A DNA stretch of 38,657 nucleotides from Emiliania huxleyi CCMP1516 (lineage: Eukaryota > Haptophyta > Isochrysidales > Noelaerhabdaceae): positions 19,840 to 58,496 of the forward strand of contig NW_005195441.1 in NCBI RefSeq assembly GCF_000372725.1. The letters are read 5' to 3'. Shown here piece after piece: positions 31,214-38,657 of the stretch. Under the pieces are notes generated by a model. That model saw nothing but the letters and a program-made list of their open reading frames with translations, searched no databases and was not told the origin of the DNA. Both the position numbers and the translations under genes were made by a program. The first letter of the stretch is position 1; each line of letters opens with the position of its first letter.

Positions 31214-32635
31214 TCAGACCCACGCCTCGACCTTCTTGGGCAGCAGCTGGTTCGACAGGTCCTCTCCGTGTCCTAGGCGGGCGTCTTCGCCCTTGCCCCA
31301 AGTAAAGACGGCGCTGTCGGCGGTGAGGGCGATGCTGTGGGCGCCTCCCGCCGACACGGCGATGACGCGCTGGCCAGCCAAGGCCTCGACCTTCTTTGGC
31401 AGCAGCTGGCTCTGCTGGTGGTCGCCGTGGCCCAACTTGCCAAAGGCTCCGCAGCCCCAGCTCCAGACAGCGCCGTCGGCGGTGATGGCGAGGCAGTGGC
31501 CGGTTCCCGCCGACACAGCAACGACGTGCCGGCCAGCCATGGCCTCGACCTTCTTGGGCAGCAGCTGGTTCTGCTCGTCGCCGTGGCCCAACTTGCCAAA
31601 GGCTCCGCAGCCCCAGCTCCAGACAGCGCCGTCGGCGGTGAGGGCGAGGCTGTGCTCGCGTCCAGCCGAGACAGCGACGACGCGCTGGCCAGCGAAGGCC
31701 TCGACCTTCTTGGGCAGCAGCTGGCGCTGCGTGTCGCCGTGGCCCAGCTGGCCCCCGCCTCCCCAGCCCCAGCTCCAGAGGGCGCCGTCGGCGGTGAGGG
31801 CGAGGCCGTGGCCGGTTCCCGCCGACACGGCGACGACACGCTGGGCAGCAAAGGCCTCGATCTTCTTGGGCAGCAGCTGGCTCTGCGCGTCGCCGTGGCC
31901 CAGCTTGCCATGGTGACCATAGCCCCAGCTCCAGACGGCGCCATCGGCGGTGAGGGCGAGGTTGTGGTGGCCTCCTGCCGACGCGGCGACGACGCGCTGG
32001 CCAGCCAAGCCCTCGACCTTCCTCGGCAGCTGCTGGTCCTGCTCGTCGCCGTGGCCTAGCCGGCCTTGGCCTCCATCGCCCCAGCTCCAGACGGCTCCAT
32101 CAGCGGTGAGGGCGAGATTGTGGAAGGGTCCAGCCGACACGCTCACGACGCGCTCGCCGCCCAGCGTCGACGGGAGCCGCGTCGGCGTGTTGAGCCGCGT
32201 CACGCCCTCGCCGTGCCCGAGCAGCCCTGGCGTCCAGTGCTCAGCCCTTCCGCAAGACGAGAGCCGCCCCTCGCCGTCGATGAAGACGCTGTGCCAAGAG
32301 CCAGCCGCCACCCTCGCCGGCGGGTTGGACTCGCACAGCAGCGCCGAATAGCACAGCCACCGCACGGCGCAGCTCTCGCCCTCTGGCTGCGCCGGCAGCT
32401 CGAAGCCGCGCTCTTGCGCCCACAAGCGGATGCCCTCTACCGCAAGCGAGGCGTGGAAGAGCAGCGAGACGGCCGCGACGCGAGCGATGTCGAGGGGGCC
32501 GTCGAGGCGAGAGATGGCGCGCACGAGGAGCTCCGTGGGGAGGTTGAGGAGGCGGGCGGGCGGCGATTCTGGCGAGGGGGCGGCGGCGGAGGCGGGGGCG
32601 AGGCGGCGCGAGCGGCGGCGCGGCGGGGTGGACAT
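31214..32635 (-). CDS. F-box-like plus RCC1-repeat protein, intronless
   Basis: This is a 473-residue uninterrupted frame. Residues about 28-70 (LLNLPTELLVRAISRLDGP...AAVSLLFHASL) look like an F-box. From about 105 to the end there are seven RCC1 repeats of about 50 residues with the motif SAGxxHxLALTADGAVWSWGxGxxGxLGHGD, a complete seven-bladed propeller. Repeats 3-6 are very alike at the DNA level, which suggests recent internal duplication. RCC1 propellers bind proteins or chromatin; with an F-box the likely role is a substrate adaptor of an SCF ubiquitin ligase, an inference from architecture. The lack of introns is notable beside the intron-dense neighbours. The ATG at 32635 (MSTPPRRRSRRLAP) is the only good start. 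Confidence 0.88.
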   Translation of the reverse strand: MSTPPRRRSRRLAPASAAAPSPESPPARLLNLPTELLVRAISRLDGPLDIARVAAVSLLFHASLAVEGIRLWAQERGFELPAQPEGESCAVRWLCYSALLCESNPPARVAAGSWHSVFIDGEGRLSSCGRAEHWTPGLLGHGEGVTRLNTPTRLPSTLGGERVVSVSAGPFHNLALTADGAVWSWGDGGQGRLGHGDEQDQQLPRKVEGLAGQRVVAASAGGHHNLALTADGAVWSWGYGHHGKLGHGDAQSQLLPKKIEAFAAQRVVAVSAGTGHGLALTADGALWSWGWGGGGQLGHGDTQRQLLPKKVEAFAGQRVVAVSAGREHSLALTADGAVWSWGCGAFGKLGHGDEQNQLLPKKVEAMAGRHVVAVSAGTGHCLAITADGAVWSWGCGAFGKLGHGDHQQSQLLPKKVEALAGQRVIAVSAGGAHSIALTADSAVFTWGKGEDARLGHGEDLSNQLLPKKVEAWV

Positions 32636-32661
32636 CGCGAGAAAAGAAAAACTTTCTTCGC

Positions 32662-32716
32662 ACCGCGCTGGTGTCCAGTCCGAGCCTGACTGTTCTTCCC
32701 CTTTCTACCTAACTTA
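32662..32716 (+). repeat. Dispersed repeat copy 3, upstream of the RCC1 gene
   Basis: ACCGCGCTGGTGTCCAGTC and CGAGCCTGACTGTTCTTC, followed by CTTTCTACCTAACTTAG, match 13246-13312. It ends in an acceptor-like CTTAG, yet lies in the 5' flank of a gene on the other strand. Confidence 0.7.
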
Positions 32717-33524
32717 GGAGAGAGCAGAGCCGTACGATACACGATCATTCATGCCCTCGGGAAGCCACATCACGGACTAGCAACAACCCCCTCTCCCCTT
32801 TCTCCCAGTAGCACTTGAGCACTTGAGCACTGGATAGGGTCGATTCCGCATGGTACGGGACCCCTCGATCGTCTCGCCCTCCCTCACTGGTGTGTTCATT
32901 GGGGGGGGTCATAATAAACACGGTACAGGATCGAGGTGCACGCTGCCAAAGCAGTGTCGTCCCCCCTCTCCCCGACGGCGATGGCGGTGTGACCGATCGA
33001 GCTACAAGAGGAGCTCGTTCAGCAGGTAAGCTAAAAGTACGTACCTCGAGGTACAAAGATAAAGCGTAGGCTAGAGCGAGTCATGCGCATGCTCATCATG
33101 GCTGCATCGGATGGATGGATGGACGGGCCCCGGGGGCGTGCCATTCAGACATGCACATACAGAGAAATAAGAATTTAAACAAAACAACTCTCTCTCACAG
33201 CGGACAGGCTCGACAGAGAAATAAGATCGAGCATTAAAATTCATGGAAGAGCGAGGTCGGCTGCTCGCATCCGTGATCTCCGACAGCTTCGGCGTTTCAG
33301 CTGTGCTCGCCTGCCGCCCACCTCCTGCCGCGACATTTCCCGCCGTGCCCATCATAGCGACCTCACGAGTGCCCACACCAGCGCCTTGAGCACACCAGCA
33401 AGCACGCTCCTCACACTTGTGTGAGGAAAAGAAAGGAAAGCTCAAAGAGACGCGACCGCACAGGGGCAACGGCAAGAATGGGGGTTTAGCCCTCTCACTG
33501 AAAACCCCGTGCGGATCGAGTGAG
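32717..33524. other. Intergenic; ankyrin copy 2 3' flank at the right end
   Basis: It holds the second copy of the 28-nt repeat (32814-32841), a (GGAT)n run at about 33107-33122, and, from about 33424, the 3' UTR shared with ankyrin copy 1. No gene is seen. Confidence 0.5.
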
Positions 33525-35407
33525 TCATCGCACCACCACCCTTGGCAGGACAAAGCCGCGCCAGACGTCCGCCAGCTCTGGAGCCGCTCCCTCGCGGCCC
33601 TCGAAGCGCTCCTCGTCCCACGCGATCAGGTAGCCCAGCCGCATCACCTCGACCGCCCACTTGCGAGCCGGCTCCGGGAAGAGCTCGTGCGACTGCGGCG
33701 ACCACTCCGCCGCCTTGAGGATGAGCCTGCCCACCTCCCCCGCCTCGGCCGCTGGCTGCAGGTTGGCCGGCCTGAGGGAGGGCAGCGGCTTGGGGTGTTC
33801 AAAGAGAGGATCCGCCGAGTCGGGGAGAGACCATTGCATTGCGCGCCTCAGTGCGAGTGCCTTGGCCTCGCCCGCCACGCGCACGCCGAAGCGTCCCGTC
33901 GAAGCGTTGGCGGAGACGACGACGCCGACCTTGCCGTTCATCGAGGGCCGCGAGACGAGAGAGCGGATCACGACTGTGGAACCGACGGCCGCAGCGGTCG
34001 GATCCGACTCGCCCCACGAGCAGAGGACGCGCGCCCGCTCGAGGGCAGAAGGCTCGCCGGCGAGCGGGTCGGCGCCGCCGCGCAGCAGCGCCCGCGCACG
34101 CTCGACGGTGAGCGCCTGCGGAAGAGGGGCAATGGGCGTGAGGACAATGCACTCACGCCTTCGGCCGCTAGTCTCGGGCACGCCTCGAGGTGCTGGAGCG
34201 GCGTCCAGCCGCGGCTGACAACCAGCCAGGCGGCGAGGTCGGCGTGGCCTTCGCGGTTTGCGGCCTCCTCGGGCGCGCCAAAGGGCGTTGCGGCGCGGGC
34301 GGCGCCGTAGGAGGAGAGGAGCTTGGCGACGTCGAGGTGGCCGAAGTGGCACGCGGCGAACAGCGGCGTGGCGCCCTGCTCATCGGCTTGGTCCTTCGCC
34401 GCGCCAGCCTCGAGGAGCAGCCGAGCGCACTCGAGCTGGCCCTCTTGACACGCAATGTACAGCGGCGTGGTACCATCGTTCAACGCTTGGTTGATGTCAG
34501 CGCCAGCGCCGCGCAGCAGCTGGACGCACTCGAGGTGGCCGTGCTCGCACGCGACCATCAGCGGCGTGCCGCCGTCGTGCTTGGCTTGGTTGATCGCCGC
34601 GCCCGCCTCGAGGAGCAGCCGGGCGATCTCGGGGTGGCCCTTTTGGCACGCGACGAACAGCGGCGTGCCGCCATCGTCCTTGGCTTGGTTGACCGCCGCG
34701 CTCGCCTCGAGAAGCAGCCGGGCGCACTCGATCTCGCCAGCGAAGCTCGCAGTACTCAGCGGCGTGAAGCCTCTGGCGTCAGCTTGGTCGGTCGCCGCGC
34801 CAGCCTCGAGGAGCAGTCGGACGATTTCGAGGCAACCCTTCTCGCTCGCAACGGACAGCGGCGTGACGCCGCCCTTCATGGCCTGGTCGGTCGCCGCACC
34901 GGCCTCGAGAAGCAGCCGCGCGATCTCGAGGCGCTCGTTCTGACACGCGATGAATAGCGGCGTGCCACCATCCTGCGTGGCTTGGTTGATGTCAGCGCCA
35001 GCGTCGCGCAGCAGCTGGGCGATCCCGAGGTGGCCCTGCTGGCTCGCGATGAGCAGCGGCGAGAAGCCTCCACCCGCCGCTTGGTTGACCGCCGCGCTCG
35101 CTTCGAGAAGCAGCCGCGCGCACTGGACGTGGCCCTGTTGGCACGCGATATGCAGCGCGGAAGCGCCGCCGCCAGTCGTCACCCCGACGCTCGCGCCGCC
35201 CTCGAGCAGCAGCCGCACCGCCTCGGCCTGCCCGTGCCCAGCGGCCCAGGTGAGCAGCGTGTCCTGCCTCTCGGTGTCGTGCCGCGCGTCGAGCTGGGCA
35301 ATGCGTGACGTGCCGCGCGTCAGCTCAGAGAGGAGGGCGAGCAGTGAGGCCAGGTTGCCCTGAGCCAGGTCGGAGAGCACGAGGGTGGGGCAAATAGCGC
35401 CCCTCAT
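33525..35407 (-). CDS. Ankyrin-repeat protein, copy 2
   Basis: I chose the ATG at 35407 (MRGAICPTLVLSDLAQG) because it aligns with the start of copy 1; the frame also opens upstream to 35500. About eleven ankyrin repeats follow, against eight in copy 1. The same 41-bp GT-AG intron is at 34116-34156, and the C-terminal exon is almost identical (ERARVLCSWGESDPTAAAV ... VWRGFVLPRVVVR). A small difference is HPKP inserted near the middle of the last exon. Like its paralogue it is probably a soluble binding scaffold. It is transcribed divergently from the gene at 35480 across only 72 bp. Confidence 0.9.
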
Positions 35408-35479
35408 GCCACCACCAGGAAGAAACCGACGGCGTTTTGAGCTCAAATTTTTTTTGTCGCTACTACCTCTATCACCGGA
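35408..35479. promoter_or_regulatory. Very short divergent promoter region
   Basis: Only 72 bp separate the ankyrin copy 2 ATG and the ATG at 35480. The interval has an A/T-rich CTCAAATTTTTTTTG stretch. It must contain both transcription starts if both gene models are right. Confidence 0.4.
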
Positions 35480-37030
35480 ATGCACACAGAGCCCTGCCAC
35501 TCTCGACGGCCTCCACCTCTCACGCTGCTGCTGCGTGGCTTCGCCGCCGGGCTGCTGCTGCTGCTGCTGATCGCGCTATCGATACGCATACACAGAGGGG
35601 CGCTCTCGGGCGAGCCGACCGCTCTCGCGTCCTCCAGCGCCCTCGCAGCGGCCTCCTCCGCCTTCACGCGGACTGCGAACAGGGCGTCTGAGGCTGCGTC
35701 AGCGGCCTCCTCCGCCTTCACGCGGACTGCGAACAGGGCGTCTGAGGCCGCGTCCGACACATTCGTCCCCGAGCGGTTCACTCCGCCCTCCGGCCTGCCG
35801 CCTGGGACCACGTGCGAGTACCTCCCGCCGTGGCTCGAGGCGGCCATGAACAGCATGGTGGCCAAGGCGGTCCAGCTGGTGACGCGCTACCCCACCCTCT
35901 CGCATCTTCCCATCGACGCAAAGGTCCGGTTGGGGTTTTTGGATTAGGAGGTGGGCAAAATCCCCTTGGTGGACTTTTCCCTTTGGAAAATCCGGAGGGG
36001 CGCCTGCCCAAAGCCGAAGGTCTTCCCGGAGGGCCCCAGGGGGGCCCACCAGGGGGGGCCCAGTGGGCCCCCGGGCTTTTACTTCGCCGGTTTTTGGGAG
36101 GGGTTGATTCCCCCGGGCTTTTTCTTGGGGAAGCCCGGCGTCGAGGCGAAAACCGCGGAATCTGGTTGGCGCCCGGCCAATTCCGCGGGGCTCCTGACAA
36201 AGGGAACCCACACCCCTTTTTTAAACCCCCTTCCCCCCCCCCCCCTTTTCCTTCCCTTTTTGGGAGCAGGGTTTTTTCACCAGAGCAGCATCCCCCCCCC
36301 CCCCCCCGCTGTGAACAGGTACACGCCGCAGCTGCTGCCAGACGCATACGTCGTGCGCGTGCGCGACGTCAACGTCACCGAGTCGGTGCGCGCGCACTAC
36401 GCCGGCGTGTACGGCTTGGGGGCCTTCGGCATCGACGCCGTCTGCCAGCTGCGCGGAGAGCTCGAGGTGGTCGCCGTGTACTCGCGCCCCGCCGCGCTGG
36501 GCGGCACGACGGGCAACGACCACGGGGAGGTGGTCGAGGGGGGAGGGACAAAGGTGACGGGCTGCAACGCGCTCTTCGACGTGCGCTCGACCGACCTGTA
36601 CGGGCCGGGCGGGCTCGAGCTGCAGGAGGTCGGCACGCCGGTCTCGCTCCCGTTCGGGCGGCTGCTTTGCTACGGGCCAGCGGCGCTCGCCGGTCCGCTG
36701 TCCGGCTTGGTCGGCATCAGTCTCGCCGGCGAGGCGAGGGCGCTCGCGGCGCGGCTGAGGGGCGAGTTCTCGGGGCTCGCCCCCATGCTCAACGACGTCC
36801 TCCGCCGCTACTTGCCCGGCGAGGAGTATGAAGGCTGGTACCTGGGCAAGTACGCCCAGAAGGGCGGCGAGGTGCTGCACGCCGAAGCCAGCGCGCGGTA
36901 CCCCAGCATGATGTATCTGGGCAGGGCGGCCGACGCCGTCGCGGTCGCCGCGGGGGTCGTGCCGCCGAGGCCTCCCCCCGCACCGTTCGCGCCGCTGGCA
37001 CGTTGGGACGAGCATAGATTTTGGCATTAG
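35480..37030 (+). CDS. Membrane-anchored or secreted protein of unknown function, two exons, 386 residues
   Basis: Exon 1 is 35480-35928 and exon 2 is 36319-37030 (stop TAG). The join (AAGGTCCG/GTTGGGG ... GTGAACAG/GTACACG) gives 1161 nt in frame, reading DAKVR-YTPQLLPDAYVV. The N-terminus has one strong hydrophobic segment (LLLRGFAAGLLLLLLIALSI) after a short basic tail, so it is a type II anchor or uncleaved signal. An Ala/Ser-rich stem follows, with an 18-residue tandem duplication (TRTANRASEAAS twice). The lumenal part (GVYGLGAFGIDAVCQLRGE, EYEGWYLGKYAQKGG) matches no family I know. The 390-bp intron has stretched homopolymers like the sequence beside the N gap, so its sequence is doubtful. 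Confidence 0.6.
35647..35754 (+). repeat. 54-bp tandem duplication in a coding exon
   Basis: Two adjacent copies (35647-35700, 35701-35754) begin AGCGGCCTCCTCCGCC and differ by one base near the end (GCTGCGT/GCCGCGT). Each contains TTCACGCGGACTGCGAACAG, similar to the palindromic 3' end seen in several introns. Confidence 0.95.
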
Positions 37031-37236
37031 AGCTAAACCATATAGGAGGATGAGCCGACACATGAGTGTTCTTTCGCAGTACATGTCTTGTTGTAGCATG
37101 TGCATGTTAGAGCCGTGTGTACGTGAGTCGTGACACGAGTTGTATATACCGTACACATGACAAAAAAAATTGCTTTAGAAGAAAAACGGGCACGCATATT
37201 TCTCCCCCCTCCACGTTCTCTCCCCCTTGGGCGCAG
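37031..37236. other. Intergenic
   Basis: Short A/T-richer stretch with no gene seen. Confidence 0.5.
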
Positions 37237-37539
37237 GAGGCTGTCCTGGTGCGTGAGCTAATCCTGAGCAACAATAAGCGACTGTACCACGGAGCACAGA
37301 GCGCAGCAGACAGGACGGCGGCGACGGCGGACATGGCAGAGACGAGTGTGAAACAAAGGGCGGCGGGCATGGAGGGCGGTAGCGACGGGGATGGTGACGG
37401 TGACGGTGGCGAGGGAGAGGAAGGGGGTCCATTAACACCAGACAGCGAGAGGGGCAGCGGCTCCGCGCTCCCGAGCCCGCGAGCGGCTTGCGCGTGCCGC
37501 GTGCTGCTGGCGGCGGCGTGCTACGAGAGGGCGCGATGA
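37237..37539 (+). CDS. Possible exon, acidic low-complexity hypothetical
   Basis: After an acceptor-like TTGGGCGCAG an open stretch reads EAVLVRELILSNNKRLYHGAQ, then an acidic Gly/Asp-rich run (GSDGDGDGDGGEGEEGG), ending in a stop. There is no start codon context and no family, so it may be non-coding. Confidence 0.2.
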   Translation, partial: EAVLVRELILSNNKRLYHGAQSAADRTAATADMAETSVKQRAAGMEGGSDGDGDGDGGEGEEGGPLTPDSERGSGSALPSPRAACACRVLLAAACYERAR

Positions 37540-38058
37540 TGGAGCGACCGGAGACGCCAAGCATGGTGGCGCCAAGCACGGTCGGTGCCGGCGGGGGCAT
37601 TTGCCCCCCCATATTTAACCACCAGACATTTGTGGCCCTTTCATTCCCCGTTGGAGCGGACGGGCCCGGTCGTAACGATTTTCCTGCCCCCCCCCCCCCC
37701 CCAGGCACAAGATCGGGTCACAGGCCGGCGTTTACTTCCGCAGGCTGCTGAGGAAACAACTCTCGCAGACTCGCCGAGGCTCGCCCTAGCTGTCTGAGAG
37801 AGGTTTATTTAGTTGGCAACATCCGTTGTTTGTGTTGTTTTGTGTTGTCCATCCAGCAAACTGCAAGCAAGCAAGCGGCCAAACGCATCCTGGACCTGTG
37901 AACAGCGCCCCGTGTTGCGTGACTGTCTCTGTGCGATTTCGGCCCGGGTTTGTCGTTTATGTGAATTATTATCAGCCTACTGTGAACAGCGCCGCTTCGA
38001 TCGGCGCAAAAATCCCTTGTCGCTTGTGGAATCCGTGTACACAGCACGCCTGGATTCG
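37540..38058. other. Intergenic or upstream intron of the PAN gene
   Basis: It has a poly-C run (about 37686-37702) and two GTGAACAGCGCC motifs (about 37897 and 37981) like those at intron 3' ends elsewhere. An acceptor-like GTGTACACAG at 38035-38044 precedes the PAN coding region, so upstream exons with a signal peptide may exist. No exon is supported. Confidence 0.4.
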
Positions 38059-38657
38059 ATGATGGGCGCAAAGCGCGCTCTTCAGAGCGCCGACTACCCT
38101 GCCTGCTGCACGGGCGCCAACCAGCGCGTTGGCTGGGTGGTGGGCACGGGCTCCCTGAACGGCGGCAAGCCGGCGGACAACGCGGACGACTGCTGCGCGG
38201 AGTGCGCGGCGAACACTGCGTGCGTGGCCTGGACCTACAGCCGCCCGGGAGGGGCGGCCAGAGGCTTGTGCTGGACCAAGGACAACGAAGATGAGCCCCG
38301 CCTATCGGACGACCCGGACGTCACGTCGGGCCAGCTTTCCAACGGATGCTCGAGAACGGATGCCCGGCGCGAGGCGGACTGTCAGCCGGCCGCGGCTGCC
38401 CTCTGCGAGCGGTTTGGCGAGGCCTGGCAGCTTAGACCCGGGCAGAACTGCTACGACTCGGAGTATGACTGCATCAAGCCCGTGCCCTCCCCGCCACCGC
38501 CCTCGCCCTCGCCGCCACCGCCATCGCCGTCGCCGCCGCCGCCGTCTTCACCTCCACCCTCAGCGCCACCACCGTCGTCGCCACCGCCCTCTCCGCAGCC
38601 GCCGCCGAGGCCGCCGCCGCCGTCGCCCCCACCACCCTCTTCGCCGCCACCCTCACC
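38059..38657 (+). CDS. PAN/apple-domain protein with proline-rich tail, runs off the right edge
   Basis: An open frame from ATG 38059 continues to the window end without a stop, so it is partial. It encodes a PAN/apple-like module: NADDCCAECAANTACVAWTY, a Gly-rich loop, LCWTKDN and VTSGQLSNGC, with cysteines in the usual order. A second Cys-containing segment (ALCERFGEAWQLRPGQNCY, DCIKPV) follows, then a PPPSPSPPPP tail of at least 60 residues like those of pherophorin or extensin-type wall proteins. PAN modules bind proteins or sugars; the Pro-rich part probably carries O-glycans in the extracellular matrix. There is no signal peptide at this Met, so the first exon is probably upstream, or the frame runs in from 38045. 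Confidence 0.8.
   Translation, partial: MMGAKRALQSADYPACCTGANQRVGWVVGTGSLNGGKPADNADDCCAECAANTACVAWTYSRPGGAARGLCWTKDNEDEPRLSDDPDVTSGQLSNGCSRTDARREADCQPAAAALCERFGEAWQLRPGQNCYDSEYDCIKPVPSPPPPSPSPPPPSPSPPPPSSPPPSAPPPSSPPPSPQPPPRPPPPSPPPPSSPPPS

Noticed and set aside
33071..33553. 160-residue minus-strand frame and the similar one at 10764-10964
   Set aside because: Both include the shared ankyrin 3' flank read past the real stop; not independent genes.

Overview
The window looks like nuclear DNA of a high-GC unicellular alga, most probably a haptophyte. This is an inference from several signs: coding regions cut into many short exons, very GC-rich codon use, introns filled with 10/11-bp tandem repeats, haptophyte-like families (expanded ankyrin and RCC1 proteins, several glycosyltransferases, an LRR protein with an ADP-ribosyltransferase domain, a PAN/proline-rich wall-type protein), microsatellites, and a draft-assembly gap (100 N at 27636-27735). 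I see no rRNA, tRNA, CRISPR or bacterial operon structure.

Layout. 317-3979 (+): Ala/Glu-rich coiled-coil gene, 5' end off the window or unresolved. 4567-5670 (-) and 5938-6852 (+): two divergent glycosyltransferase-like genes. 7205-10580 (+): secreted parallel beta-helix protein in about 11 exons. 11013-12592 (-): ankyrin protein, copy 1, with a terminal-inverted-repeat element (12638-13209) just upstream. 13405-14757 (+): conserved secretory-pathway-type protein of unknown function. 15997-18025 (-): GT8-like glycosyltransferase. 18916-21328 (+): NRAMP-related transporter with 9 exons whose lengths sum to a clean 442-residue frame. 22039-25688 (+): ADP-ribosyltransferase plus leucine-rich repeats, with three apparent frameshifts. 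26320-29327 (-): AAAP-type amino acid transporter interrupted by the gap. 29420-30276 (-): possible Cys-rich exons. 30219-30932 (+): decayed gene with a DPHL/ADFRG motif. 31214-32635 (-): F-box-like/RCC1 protein. 33525-35407 (-): ankyrin copy 2, duplicate of copy 1. 35480-37030 (+): membrane-anchored unknown protein, divergent from ankyrin copy 2. 38059 to the right edge (+): PAN/apple domain followed by a proline-rich tail.

Main discovery candidate. In several unrelated genes on both strands, the intron that keeps the protein frame and family match starts with GC (less often GT). Its first 10-30 bases are a near copy of the first bases of the next exon, so the layout is exon | copy-1...AG | copy-2 exon. 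The best cases are in the NRAMP-like and beta-helix genes, where the spliced frame rebuilds conserved family motifs. The fill of these 'echo introns' is often a tandem array with a 10- or 11-bp period, or carries a palindromic TTCAC...CTGCAG...GTGAACAG at its 3' end. Other genes in the window (13405-14757, the ankyrin pair) have plain GT-AG introns without the echo, which serves as an internal contrast. This points to an active or recent process of intron birth by local duplication or introner-like insertion.

The genes do not form one pathway. Shared themes are the secretory pathway and cell surface (four glycosyltransferase-like genes, beta-helix, PAN/proline-rich and Cys-rich proteins) and membrane transport (NRAMP-like, AAAP).
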